A DNA stretch of 64,000 nucleotides from positions 754,001 to 818,000 of the forward strand of contig JAIUCV010000001.1 in assembly GCA_026724425.1 (NCBI GenBank). Direction: 5' to 3'. A program made the translations under genes and the position numbers. Every line of letters starts with the position of its first letter. The stretch's first letter is position 1. This document shows positions 38,692-50,947 of this stretch, piece after piece. The notes under the pieces are model-generated. The model searched no databases, was not told the origin of the DNA, and was given only the letters and a program-made list of their open reading frames with translations. The DNA is from Erythrophleum ivorense. Taxonomy: Eukaryota; Streptophyta; Magnoliopsida; Fabales; Fabaceae.

Positions 38692-40300
38692 ATATGGTTA
38701 TTATACTTATTACCATTAGAGTATAACTAATTAAATTCAACTTGAATTGTTTAAAGAAAAAATAGTAAAAATAAATAAATAAATAAGAATTCAAATTCAA
38801 TTAAAATACTTTTAAGAGAATGTAAACTTTTAATAACCAAAGCAACTTAAAAGTATAGATAAGATTATAGTTTACACTAATTAAAAATTAGATTAAATTT
38901 ACATGTACCAATGATAAAAACGTAACATTTGAGTTAAGTCAACTTCGAGTTCTTTTATTCCTCAAACCTTGAGCTTCTCTAAATAGAATTTGAGTTTGGC
39001 CAAAGAGTTGAAATTAAATTCATCTTAATTATTTTTTAGGTTACAGAAGAGAAACATTTAGTGAGTTAATCTATAAAGCGTGGTCTAACTAAAATCCTAG
39101 CGCATTAATAAGAGGAAACCTCCCTGGCGGCTCAGCTCAAATGTGTAGGTAAGAGGAGAAGTACCTAATATTGCAACTTAATTAGATAAGTAAGTATGCC
39201 CAATTCCTGTATTATCACTAATCCCTCAAGTTTAATTTTTCATGCGTTATGCTTAGGAGTTTCTCGACCTCATTAATTAGTATATCGGAGTTGAGACCCA
39301 AGCTCGGGCTGGGATAACGGAGACCACAAGATCGAACACCTTAGTCAGGTTATTGATCAATTCTCGTAAATGTCAAAAAAGTTGACAAACCCAATTCAAT
39401 GCAGCAGCTATACATACTTGTATTGGACAAAAATATAACACAATAATATCTGGATATATATATGTAATACAATGAAACCAATTTTGGAAATAAATATATG
39501 GAGGCATTAGAAAATGTTGAGAAAAACAAAAATTAACATATTAGTATGAGTATGAAGTCATCCGAATGAAAGACTTTGAAAATATTGAAGAGACCGTTCA
39601 ATAAGTTTTTAAATATTTTTGGTATTACTTTGTAGATAATTTGTATTAATTATATAATTTATTTATGATTTTATTCTCCATTTCTGAAATTATCAATGAA
39701 AGATGAAAGCTTATTGGAATTAGGCGTGATAAGTTCTCCGATGGGCTGCTTCCAGTGTCTCGTGCTTCTTAAAATATTTTACGTGAAGCAAGGATCTATC
39801 GCTTTACTTTGATGCACAGTTTGTTTGCAGCAAGAAGATCTTCATTTTATTATAAAACGTAGAATAAATTATACTAATTTTTTTATATTTGATTAAATTA
39901 TATATTAATATTATTTTTGTTATAAAAATATCATCTTAGCTTTTTTTTTTTAACATTTGATATATGTTGTAAAAATTTTTATCTAATTTATTTTCTTTAA
40001 AAGAAATTTATATATGTTATTTTTAAAAATAATTTTTTTAATTATTTTAATTTTCATATTAAAAATAAAATTATAATTTTATATAAGAGTTTAATATCAA
40101 TTTAGTTATTTTTACAGTTATATTAATAACAAGATTATAATCTTATATTGTATAAATATTTAATTTTATTGACCAAAAAAGTAATATATTAAATGTCAAT
40201 GAAGTTTGATATATTTTTAAAGCAAAAAAATTATCCGATGTAATTTAACCTTATAAATAATGATATTTATTGTAAGAGCTATGCAATAAAAATTCCAAAA
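34900..40300. other. Intergenic AT-rich DNA
   Basis: This begins with the NAC 3' region. I see no gene. An (AT)n run lies at 38661-38688. The patch at 39080-39370 is less AT-rich but has no long open frame. Confidence 0.5.
38661..38688. repeat. (AT)n microsatellite
   Basis: Fourteen AT units. Confidence 0.95.
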
Positions 40301-40309
40301 TGAAAATGC

Positions 40310-40480
40310 AATGCACGTGGAGATGGGGATTTGATTTTTGAAGGGGGTGAGAGGCACGAGTGCATCATTCATCGAGTGGGCTTGTGGCCCATTAACGGTC
40401 GAATCGGAGGCTGTGGGCCCACTTGCTTAAGTTGTTTTGTCCTGATCAAAGATGGGACCAGCGTCACGCGGTATGAGTAT
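40310..40480. promoter_or_regulatory. Promoter-like island with TGGGCC/TCP-type motifs, no gene found
   Basis: A GC-rich patch carries TGGCCCA at 40385-40391 and the perfect palindrome GTGGGCCCAC at 40413-40422, with another TGGGC at 40377. Such site II motifs are typical of promoters of growth-related and organellar genes. Nothing resembling a gene lies on either side. Confidence 0.35.
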
Positions 40481-43400
40481 TTACTTATTTAAATCCTTTA
40501 ATATTTAAGATATTAAATATAAAAAATACAGTTAAATTGAGAAAGATAGAGGATAGTAGTTATATGGTTTTGAAAACTACTTTTTCATCCTCTTATCTTT
40601 TTTTCTATTTAATTTTAAAAATTTGATCTTCTCTGATCATATAATTATATAATTAGAGAAAAAGTAATACAAAATAATGAGAGAATCTATAAAGAGAGAA
40701 TATGTAATTTTTTTTTCATATCTATTTTTTATTTCTTTTTCACTACATTATATGTAATTAATTTATTACTATAAAAAAAGCTAAACTCTTAATTTTGTCT
40801 TTGTATTTAATTTTTTAAATGTAGAGAATCTACACACGTATTTATTGCATCATCTCTAGAATCTAGCCTACTTTTTTTAATATATTTTTTTAATTTTTAG
40901 ATATTTCTTAAAAAATAAATAACTAAAGATATAATGTCCCAAAAAAATAAAAGATACCTTCTCCAAAAATAAAAAATAAAAAAGACACCATTCTTCTAGA
41001 ATAGAGAAAAACAGTTTTTAAAAGTTTCTGTTAGGTAGATTTTGAATATTTGATAGCGACAATTTACTCCAATCATTCATTTAAGGTGTAAACTTAATTT
41101 GATGCACTTCCCTTGTGTTCATATGACATGTGAAAAAAAAAAAAAACCTTAACTATATGATGATGGACTCTACAAAAAATCTTTTGTTTAAACCCAAAAA
41201 ATGCACCGATTTTGTCCTTTACATAATAGTATAAATGAATGTTTTATAGTCAGCCATATAAGTGTTGTATTTTTATTACCAAATTTATTTATTCGAGAAC
41301 TAAAAATCCACTTTTGCAAAAAATTTATTATACTACTACTAGCAAAAAATTCATCAGTAATTAATCTACACTAGCCTTTGTATTTATAAACTTTCAAAAA
41401 ATTATAATCATATTTTTCGTGGATAAGTACTTTTTTGGGGTAAAATTTTAATTCTAAATAATTATTTGGATACATAGTTTATTAAATAAGTATAGTAATT
41501 AACAATTACCATCATTATAATTATGATATATGAACTAGATAAGCGAAAATAAAGTGTTTAGATTTTTTTTTGGCCTATTATAATTAAGTTATGAATTTTA
41601 CTTAGGTTATTTCTTTTTCCAACTATCAAAAGGAGACATTTTTTTTTATATTAACATGATATATTCAAAACTTAAATCCTAAATATTTAAAAAATAAAAA
41701 GTAAATTTTTTTTTTGAGTTTTCCCATAAAGAGATCAAGTTATGACTCATTTGGTAGGTAAAAATAAAAGATAAAAACATAATTTTATAGATAGAAATAT
41801 TTATAATAATTAAATAATTATTTTTAAAATTATTAAATAATAATTATTAAAATAAAATAAAATTTGTTAAAAATTTTTATTTTTCTCTTATTTTTTTCTC
41901 CCCATTTCTCACGCCGAAGGGTCCTTTAGAGTGTGAAATGCAGGAAAAGGGGGGTTATAGAGATTCCAGATGTCCTTGTCCCCAAAAGTGAAAATTAGAC
42001 AAGATTAAACGCGTTTGGAAAAGAGTTTGAATAAATAAAAAAGAAAAATTCGATTCCCTTCCACTAATCAATTGGCTTGAAAATGAATGTAACGAATGAA
42101 GGTGTAGCACCCTAGTTTAACATTTTTTATACGATTCACGTTTTATATTATTTACTTTTCTTCTTTAATAATTATAAGATGTACACCAAATCAAACCGAG
42201 TTGATGTTATATGCTTTTTTATTCTTACATTTCCATTTTTTTTAACAAATAAGAAACATGGTCTTAAAAGTAAGAAATAAATAAGAAGGATGGGATACTG
42301 ATAGAGATTACATTTACGAGCATCAGAAAATTTTGACACATGTATATACAGAGAAGATGTCACTCAAATTAAAAGTTCTTGAGTTATATGTTTGTTTTCA
42401 ATATAATATTAACTGAATTATTTGCTCATTTAATTTGGTTTAAATAAATCTATACATATATTCTTATACGTGTTTGACCCCTTGAAAAAGTCACTTAAAA
42501 CAAGAGTTGGCAAGGGGACAAGTTCCCTGTTTCGTTTTTAAAAACATTTATCATGTTCTTAGTCCTAATTTTAAGTAGGTTTGTTAATCCATATTTAAAT
42601 TCCCGAATACTTTATTAATTTGAGCCCCCCTTGGTCCAATTTAATATATTAAAATGAGCAATTTTATTTTTAAGGAAGCTTATTATTAATTGATTTTTTT
42701 AATCTCAAGTTATTAGTATTATATATACTTTAACACACTTTGTCGTTATTGTTGTTGTTATTCTAAACTTATATACGTCGATGTTAGATGTGAAGAGTCC
42801 TCGTCCTATGGTCAAACAACGTTAATTTAACTGCCTCTGGTAAGGATGAAGCAAGTCCAGACAAACGGACTGGCCCCAATTGCAGCATACCCTTTCTTGG
42901 AACTCATTTGTGTACTTTTATATTTTAAGGTAATTCAACTAACTTATGTACTTGAGAGGCAGAATTTATGCAAAATATAGTTTGTTATTAAAAATTCTGT
43001 TATTAAAAAAAATAACACAAGTTGTAGAGGAATTAATGGATCATGATTCTCTCAATTCCAAAAAAAAAAGTGAGATCTATTTGAATAGACTTTATACATA
43101 CACACACATATATATATTAATTAAGTTACATAAAAAAATTTAATTTTTTGTGAAATTATATATACATTTTATTTATTTTTAAAATCTCTGTTAAAATAAG
43201 AAGTAAAATACACAAATTTTTCATGAAATTTTTTTAAAATTACATAACCTTTTTTAATATTTTTAACAAATATTTATGTATATTTTAAAAATAGATAAAA
43301 AATTATATAATTTTAACAAAATTTATGAGAAATTTGTGTAATTTATTCTTTATTTTATGAGAAATTTGTGTATATTTTTAAAATAAAAAAAGTTTATGTA

Positions 43401-45990
43401 ATTTCAACAAAATTCATGATAAATTTGTATATATTTTAAAAATATATGAAAAGTCTATATAATTTTGACAAAATTAAAAAAATTGTATAATCTATTTTTT
43501 CCTTTTACAATTTTTTTTTTATTATGGGAGGAGATTGTATTTCAAGAACAATAATAGAAAAAAGGGGATGTTAAAATTGAATTTTAGTTAGTGTTGGAAG
43601 TGAAAGAAACAGTGTGTGAAAACCAGTGAGAAAGAGGAGTTGGTGACATGTCACAATGTGCAATGTATGCATATTCTTCTTCTTCTTCCCTCAATAATTG
43701 TTTAAGTGGTATGATTCAGGAAGTCTCTCTCCTTCTTTTTGACCTTTCTTCGCTTTTCATTTTAACCAAATTTGAAGAGTGTAAGTTTTGCACTCCCAAT
43801 TCTGTAACCAAGTCTTTATACTCTTAAACAGAAATTGCATATTAATGGCTCGTTTAGTATATAGTAAATTAGGTATAAAAAAAATAAGTGTAGAAATAAA
43901 AATAATTTTAATATTTTTATTTTTAATAATTTAATAATAATTAATATATAATATTAGTAATAATTACAAGAGTAAAATAAATATTATATGAATTATTTTT
44001 ATTTTTATTTTCTTTTTGAGGGCCTAATGTCTTTCACCCCTTGGATTGATTTCTTTTTTGTCTTTTTGGCGTAATTTTAATGTAAGAAAGAGGATATGTC
44101 TGGTTTTTGTTTTTGTTTTTGTTTGGGTGTGTGAATGGACGAAGATGAACGCGCATGATTCATGAAGTAAGTAACTAGTGCAATCATTCATGTATATGGC
44201 TAAGGCACCTTCAACCTTGTCTTTGTGCAATTTCTAAATTTGCCTTTTGGTAGATACATATACCCCATTAAATTGAAGTGTAATAATTCATTACTTTTGC
44301 CCCCTTCTGTTGGCAAATTTCTTCAATAATTTTATTTACATTTTTTGTACTATGTACTTCTCTTCTTTCTAGTAAAATGTGCCATTCTCTTTTTCACTCT
44401 AAAAATTAGTATGTTATTGTAACTTGCCATCTGACACAGTCGTTTAGTATATTTTGGTTAAGTCATTGCATTTATGGAGTATTAAATATATGTACTCAAG
44501 AAATTTTCACAAATGACCAACTGTTAATTTTGTTAGATTTTCTTTTCTCTTTTTTTTTTTTTGGGATAGATGTTCTGATAGAATTTTTATTTAGATAAAA
44601 TTTTAATATAAAATTCAAGCACGTTTATTGGTGACATGAATGTCATTCATCTTTAACAAACAATGAGAAGACAAGCAAAACCGCGTTACAGTTTATTGCC
44701 TTTTTCATGTTTTACAGAGGAAACCTTAGTTGGGCCCCGTTTGTTTTATTGACTGAAAGGCAAAATAATAATAGTAATAATTTTTTGTGAATCTTTGCAG
44801 TAGGAGAGAGAATAATGTAAAAAACATAAAAGTTTATATAAAATTTATTTCCTTTTATTTTAACTAATTCTTTAGTTTTTTAATTTAACTATACAACGTA
44901 CATTAGAACAGCACAAACTATCGATTCGAGTCTTTCCATTCATTACCATGAAATCCATTTATCAACAAAGATACGAACTGTTGCATTTAATTTCTGAAAT
45001 AATCTCAAATATTTGAAGGTTCAACATATGAAAAATTCTTAACTGCATGTGATATTTTACGTTATTTATATATTATCAGATTAATAAAGTGATTTAACTA
45101 TATTTTATTAAATATTATATAGAACCCCTTGATCCATCATTCAAATCTAGATAACAAATCCTTTTTTTTTTCCTTTCAGAAAAGTAGGAATAACAAGAGA
45201 CAATAAAATAAAAAGAGAAAAGACATACTTTTTAGGGAGGCAATACTATTCAAATTATGAACTTCGTAGGTGGGAATTTAATTAGTGATCATAGGTTTGA
45301 TTCTCAATTTATTAAAAATATATATAATTGAAAATGATTTAATATAAAAAAAACATGTATTATATCCTTAGAAATACATAGTGATAATTCTATATAAAAA
45401 AAAAAACCATAGAGATAATAGAATTGCCACTATAATCATCATTTTGATTTAGCTGTACTGTCTTAAAAAAATTGTTTATTTTTTTTTTTTGAAATAAAAA
45501 TAGCATCTTATGAATTATCGTATTTCCTTTTGGTGTGTTCTGATTTGAGACATCATTCTAAATTTATCAATTACAACATAAGAGAATATGTGTTATGACT
45601 CATGAGTACGAGGCACTATTTTGCAATATGACACCAAAAATAAATTTTGTTTTTCCAATTTTTATATTTATATTTTTTAATTTTTCCGGTGATCAAATCA
45701 ACAAAGAAGTTGGAAAGAAAAATGTAAAATATCACTTAACTTTTTTATTTGGTCTTCCAATATGTAATCCTCTTAAATTTATTTTCTCAATACTTGTTTC
45801 AATCAATTTCCCTTCATCTGTTCAAGTTACAGGCTTAACTTCTCAATTTGGCTTTCGAAAAGAATAAAAATGATTGGAGAAAAATTATTGAAAGACTAAA
45901 TTAAGAAGATTACACTTTAGAAGACTAAATTAAAGAGTTAATAATCTTTTACAGATAAAAACAGTAATTTATTGCAAAAAAGAAAAATAA
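40480..45990. other. Intergenic AT-rich DNA
   Basis: No supported gene. Two AT-rich units, 41740-41935 and 43845-44030, begin with TCATTTGGTA or CTCGTTTAGTA and end in GGGTCC or GGGCC, like degenerate Tourist-type MITEs. A loose tandem repeat lies at 43190-43495. Confidence 0.45.
43190..43495. repeat. Degenerate short tandem repeats
   Basis: Variants of TTTATGAGAAATTTGTGTA...TTTTAAAA...TTATGTAATTT recur about every 60-70 bp across the segment. There is no coding content. Confidence 0.55.
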
Positions 45991-45999
45991 ATGAATAAA

Positions 46000-46335
46000 A
46001 AAGGCCCAAGCAAAATTTACATTCATGATATTATTATTTATGAATCTGAGGGCAGCCCCTTATTTTATTAGTCCATGGTTGGAAGCCCGTTTAATCAAGG
46101 GTTGGACGAGTGCATTGGGCCTTTGAATTTCAAACTGGCCCACCACAAATTTAAAAATTTTGAGCGCGAGGTGATGCTTGGGCGCGCAAAACCGTTGAGG
46201 AAAACATACATCGGCTAGGCGGAACGGGAACGATTCGGTTTTTCTTTTTCCTTTTTAACTGTGTTTTGAGCGATTACGAGCGTATGAGTCAGAGACAAAA
46301 CTCAGTAGCAGACGTAAACATCGAAACCCTAACAT
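46000..46335 (+). promoter_or_regulatory. Housekeeping-type promoter region (site II plus telo-box)
   Basis: GGCCCA at 46003-46008, TGGGCC at 46116-46121 and TGGCCCA at 46136-46142 are followed by a GC-rich patch and an AAACCCTAA telo-box at 46324-46332. This combination marks promoters of ribosomal, mitochondrial and snoRNA-host genes in plants. Downstream (46.3-48.8 kb) the composition is gene-like but no convincing protein-coding exon was recognised. Confidence 0.45.
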
Positions 46336-46339
46336 TACC

Positions 46340-48800
46340 AAGTCACGAATGGTTCTTGTCTCTGTCTGCGTTATATTCATTTTTCAGTGTATCAACTAGG
46401 AACTGAATTCTTTCTATTGGAGGGGTTTCCATTCGATTTTTTTTTTTTTTTCTGAATTTGGTGAATTGGATTTTGTCCTTTTTTTTTTTTTTCTTTTTTC
46501 AAAATAACGAAGACCGCGAAGCACAAAGATGGAAAAAAAGGTGGATTTGGAATTTGATGAATTTGTCAAGGTGGACCAAACGAGGTTGTGCTATTGTTGT
46601 GGTTCGCACTAAAATTGGAATAGACACCGAGATCAAGGTTGAAGATGTTCTATAGCTCTTAACGTGGTATGTCTGTGTTGTTTGCCTTTTGTTTTCTTTT
46701 CGACAAGGCAGGCTGATGTTCAAGAGAGTTAGTATTAGTATTTAGCTTATTGCTTTGTGGTGGAAATTTGGCAATGAGATTTTACAAGATAGGTCATGAG
46801 AATAGTCACTTGGTATTAAGAGGTTTAGACGTTGGAACATGGGATTGCTATAAATGGGGAAGTGAACACAAGAAAGAATGCTTTGATAAATGGTTAGGCT
46901 AATTTAAAGGAACAAAGTTTTGTGCTAATTTTTATTTAAATTTTTCATTTAACCATTCCTAAGCAATCAATTGGTGAAACAAGATCACGCTTGTCCTAAA
47001 TTCTTCCTTTAGTTACTTTATTTTCTAGTTGATCTGCTGAAGCTTAGCAGTATTTATTTGCTTTGCCTCTTTGAGAGCAAAGGGGAACTACCTTGTGAAT
47101 GTTGTGGGGAGTTGGGCATCACAGCTATTCGATGTGGGGGGTTTTTGGTAGTCATATTCTATGAAATCATTTTGATGTCTATGTGTTGTACTTTTCCAAG
47201 ATGACCTCTACTATAAGACTCGATTTAAGCAATGAATTTCTCTAGTAGGCTTGGAAACTTACACATTGTGATGGTTAATGGATTTCTGATGTCATTTTGG
47301 CTCAACTTTCACAAGAAAATGGTTATTCAAGCTAAATGAATCTTACATGAGTGACTATCTCGAATGCTTGATGGTTTTGCTTGTGAGAAAAAAAATTAAG
47401 AAAACTTATAATTATGCAATTTTGTGTGATGACCTTAACACTTCAAGGAATTTATGTGTAGGTGATATTGAAATAGTTAGCTCCTTCATTAGAATCGAAA
47501 ATTTTCAGATACGGCTGTGCTGTGTGTATAGGTGAACCTACTATGCATCTGTTCAAGACCTCAAGATCATTTTCAGATATTGAATGCACGCCTAAAGCTT
47601 TTCGTTAGCAGCCAGAGCATTCATCCTAAATTTGGAAACACATTAAGTAGATTAATAATCATGCTCATGAAGGTAGTAAAAGCTGGAACCTACTAAAGTT
47701 TAAGCTTAAAAACCTTCAAAAGTCGGTGTCACCAGATGTAGGCATCATTACGCTATTAGAACTGGGAACTATTTTCTCTTATGAAAATGACATCTTTGCT
47801 AAAGGCATGGTGTTATGATGTGTTATGACAAATAGCACACTTGCATACCTGCTAAAAACCTCGCCAAAAAAAGAAAAAAAGAGGTCATTTGCTTTTTCCT
47901 CGGTTATTCAATGAATTCATGACCCACCTAAGCTATGTTTCCTGCCTAACTGACCCTATAGTGTTATGAAGCTTAAATTCAATTTTTCCTCTTATATTGT
48001 CATCGCAATTGATGCATTTTTTTTCTCGTGTACGATAAACTGATGATTCTTCAGCAGTTTGTTTGCCTTTCCTGATAAAGTGGAGACTTTACGATTTGAT
48101 GTTACTTCCACTGACCCTAAAGTTATGTTCTATAGTCTCAAATTTGGTAATCAGAAAGAGATAAAGTATAATTAAAGTACTCAAAAGAATTTAGTGAACA
48201 TATTTTCAAATGCTCACTCTTATTTATTGCAATATTGATATCAAACCTCCTATTCCTTTCATACTTGTAATTTGTGATATTGATTCATCAAGATTGCTGG
48301 GTTTTTTCTGGTAAGATTCCTTGTAATTCTTCTCTGCTGGCAATATCCACAGAGGATGGTGCTGTGAATGTAGCCTGTGATACGGCTTGAACCCTGAAGA
48401 GAGCCTAATTTGGTGGGAAGGAGAGCCTTAAAAATCCGATGAAACTCATAGTATTTCTGGCATGCATACACTGAAACACCTTGAGATCCTTGCCAATGGT
48501 TTAACAGAAAAGGTAGAAGGCAACCGAGATCGTATGTGACATTTTTTTTAAGTGGTTTTTGTCGTTGATTTTGATATCTTTCTGTTATTGACCACGTGAG
48601 AGTTGTATATCTTTGACAAGTGCAATGGGCACAATTAATTATATCATTAAAACTATGTTGGACCATTACGATGCCTAGAGCTGGCAGAGATAAAAAATTA
48701 TTTAAGGAGGTGTCCCCACTGTCCTTCGTAGCCAATACGAGTCTTGGATCCATGAAAAATTTGCATCGCACACACCACACATACACACACATTTAAGTCT
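46340..48800 (+). other. Possible decayed gene or non-coding transcript
   Basis: The segment is less AT-rich than the surroundings and follows a housekeeping-type promoter. It contains a 27-codon frame starting MEKKVDLEFDEFVKVD at 46529, and short unrecognised frames such as one containing SVSPDVGIITLLELG near 47720. None matches a family I know and the frames are not linked by clear splice sites. On the opposite strand 48259-48792 is open for 177 codons with no recognisable domain. It could be a pseudogene, a non-coding RNA or a fast-evolving gene. Confidence 0.3.
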
Positions 48801-48894
48801 TTCTATCTAAGTCCTTTTTCATCACGAAACCCTTCTCTTGTCCAATCATGCACGAAATCATTTAAAATGCCCTTCTGCAACCACAGAGCCCCAC

Positions 48895-48917
48895 CATAAT
48901 AATAATAATAATAATAA
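48895..48917. repeat. (ATA)n microsatellite
   Basis: About seven to eight ATA units. Confidence 0.85.
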
Positions 48918-48919
48918 AT

Positions 48920-50890
48920 TTCTCCTGTTCCCCCCAAGTTACCAAAATGCCCTCCCAATTTAAATGTTAAGAAAGTTTTCAATAAAATCCCCTTATCAAA
49001 GTGACCGCTAATTAGTGTCTACTTTTTTTGGCAGCCCAAGTTTCTGATCTGGGTAACTGATGACTTCAGAGCCATCATCATCTTTTGTGATTCCCAACTT
49101 GGTTTATCTTGGTGATCTGCTTTTCTGTTCTCCAATAATACTACTAGTACTTAAATGAATTTGTAGGAAAATAGGATCCTACATGAACTGGGACTGTACG
49201 GTCTGATTTTTTTGTGCATTAGCGTCAATCTTAGCTACATTATGTAAAGTTAAAACTTCATAACTCAGCTTTTTGACTCTATTAGGCTTCTGCGGTATCT
49301 CATCCTAGTGTTAGATCAGATGCTGCTCATTTAATTTGATACTTTGGAACGGGGCCGCCTTTATGTGACATTATTGAACAATTGACATAAATTAATGGAA
49401 CAATTATAAGAGATTATGACGATAGGTATGCCTCAACCTTTCAGCAATTTCAGTAATTGCAAGGGCCTAAAAGTAATCATACTCCGTCGCCTTCGTTGCC
49501 TGTGTGATGGAACCAGTTGATTTCCCTCTACTGGGCTAGCATCACAGTCCACTCTTCCCCCAGTGATTTCATCAATTGGTGCCGAGAACAGAGAAGCGTT
49601 GAGAAAGGCTGACAAGAAATAGGATAATAATTTTTTCCTGTTTGAGTGAATTTTTGAGAAGCAAAAACACATTTGATAAGTATAATATATATTTAATTTT
49701 TAACCTTCCATTTCTTTATCTAATAAGCGCCATTGGTCAAGTTGTAAGGTAACTCCTACTTACGAAGCACCCACAACAAAAGTTCTTCTTATATTGTCTC
49801 TCTTTTCTATTTCCCCTATCTAACTCTGTTCTCAAATATCTGAAAAAAATGAACAGGGGAGGTTAGAAAGAGATCCTAATAATTAAGCCTGCCAAATGAG
49901 GTTATTCTTAGTGTCCTATACTAATCAAGATAAATTAGCCTGTGCTTTGTGATGATATGACATTCTAGCTGACATTATCCCTTGATCTAATTAGCTTCGA
50001 CATATAAACTTGATTCACCCACTCTTTACCTACAATGGCACATATAAATAGCAGCCACGAACATCAGAACTGGAAATGATTTCTGTTCTCTTGTTAGGTT
50101 AGAGCCGATCTCCAGTGTATCAATCTTGTGGGTGGTAGAAATCCTAGATTGCTTAGAAGACTAAGTTAGGATTCACTAGACAAAGTTTCAGTCAACTTTT
50201 TGGTCAAACTTCGAGGAAAAGTGCAAAACCGAACTCATGGTAAAAAGCTTAGATGCAGTAAAACATATGCTTTGTACAATTTACACCTTTGAAGGGCCAC
50301 ATAAATGAATCCTTAAGTTAAGATTCACTTAAACTAAACTTAAATTAGTTAACTTAAAATTTGAACTTAAATTAGTTCTAGTTTGCATCACGTTATCGTT
50401 CTTCGCTATAAAAATAACCAATAGAAGTTTTGTTATAAAGGATAAGTTTTGATGCTCGTGATGGATGAATAGATAGAAAAACTCCGATGGACCCATATGA
50501 TGAAAAACATTAAAACCGGCCCTAGCTTTGCCATAAATTGTTGGTGACGTATCAATTGAATTTATGGCTATAACTTGGTAGCTCAGTCTTGTCCACTGAA
50601 GCAAAGTTCTACCCCTGCTAATACGAAAAGACAGTGGTACCACCAGATTTTCATTTCTTCGTTTTTTAAAAAATATTTCCATCAAATTATTGCAAATCCA
50701 CATAGCAACTAGGAATATGCCACAGAAAATTCAGTTGGAAGTTAAGGTACTCTAGCAATTAGTGACAGCTGCATATACGCTACTGTCAAAATAATTTCTT
50801 ATCCCATCTATACCTCTGATCTTTCTTTTCTTCTCTGACCGCCCATCTCTTCATTTACAAGTCAAGTCCATCTCTTTCCATAGTTTCTCT
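48920..50890. other. Upstream region of the subgroup 9 MYB gene
   Basis: No supported gene. The short frames on the minus strand at 49433-49672 and 50329-50703 lack recognisable domains. The last 130 bases before 50948 are pyrimidine-rich and leader-like. Confidence 0.5.
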
Positions 50891-50895
50891 TGTGC

Positions 50896-50903
50896 TATAT
50901 AAA
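50896..50903 (+). promoter_or_regulatory. TATA box of the subgroup 9 MYB gene
   Basis: TATATAAA lies 45-52 bases before the start codon, after a C/T-rich stretch. This implies a very short leader. Confidence 0.6.
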
Positions 50904-50947
50904 GATGAAGATAAGCTACTACAGTCTTTAGTGCGTACGCTTTTAAA

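Noticed and set aside
49433..49672. 79-codon minus-strand frame with an RRRR cluster
   Set aside because: No domain, no conserved start context and no splice support. The basic cluster alone is not evidence.
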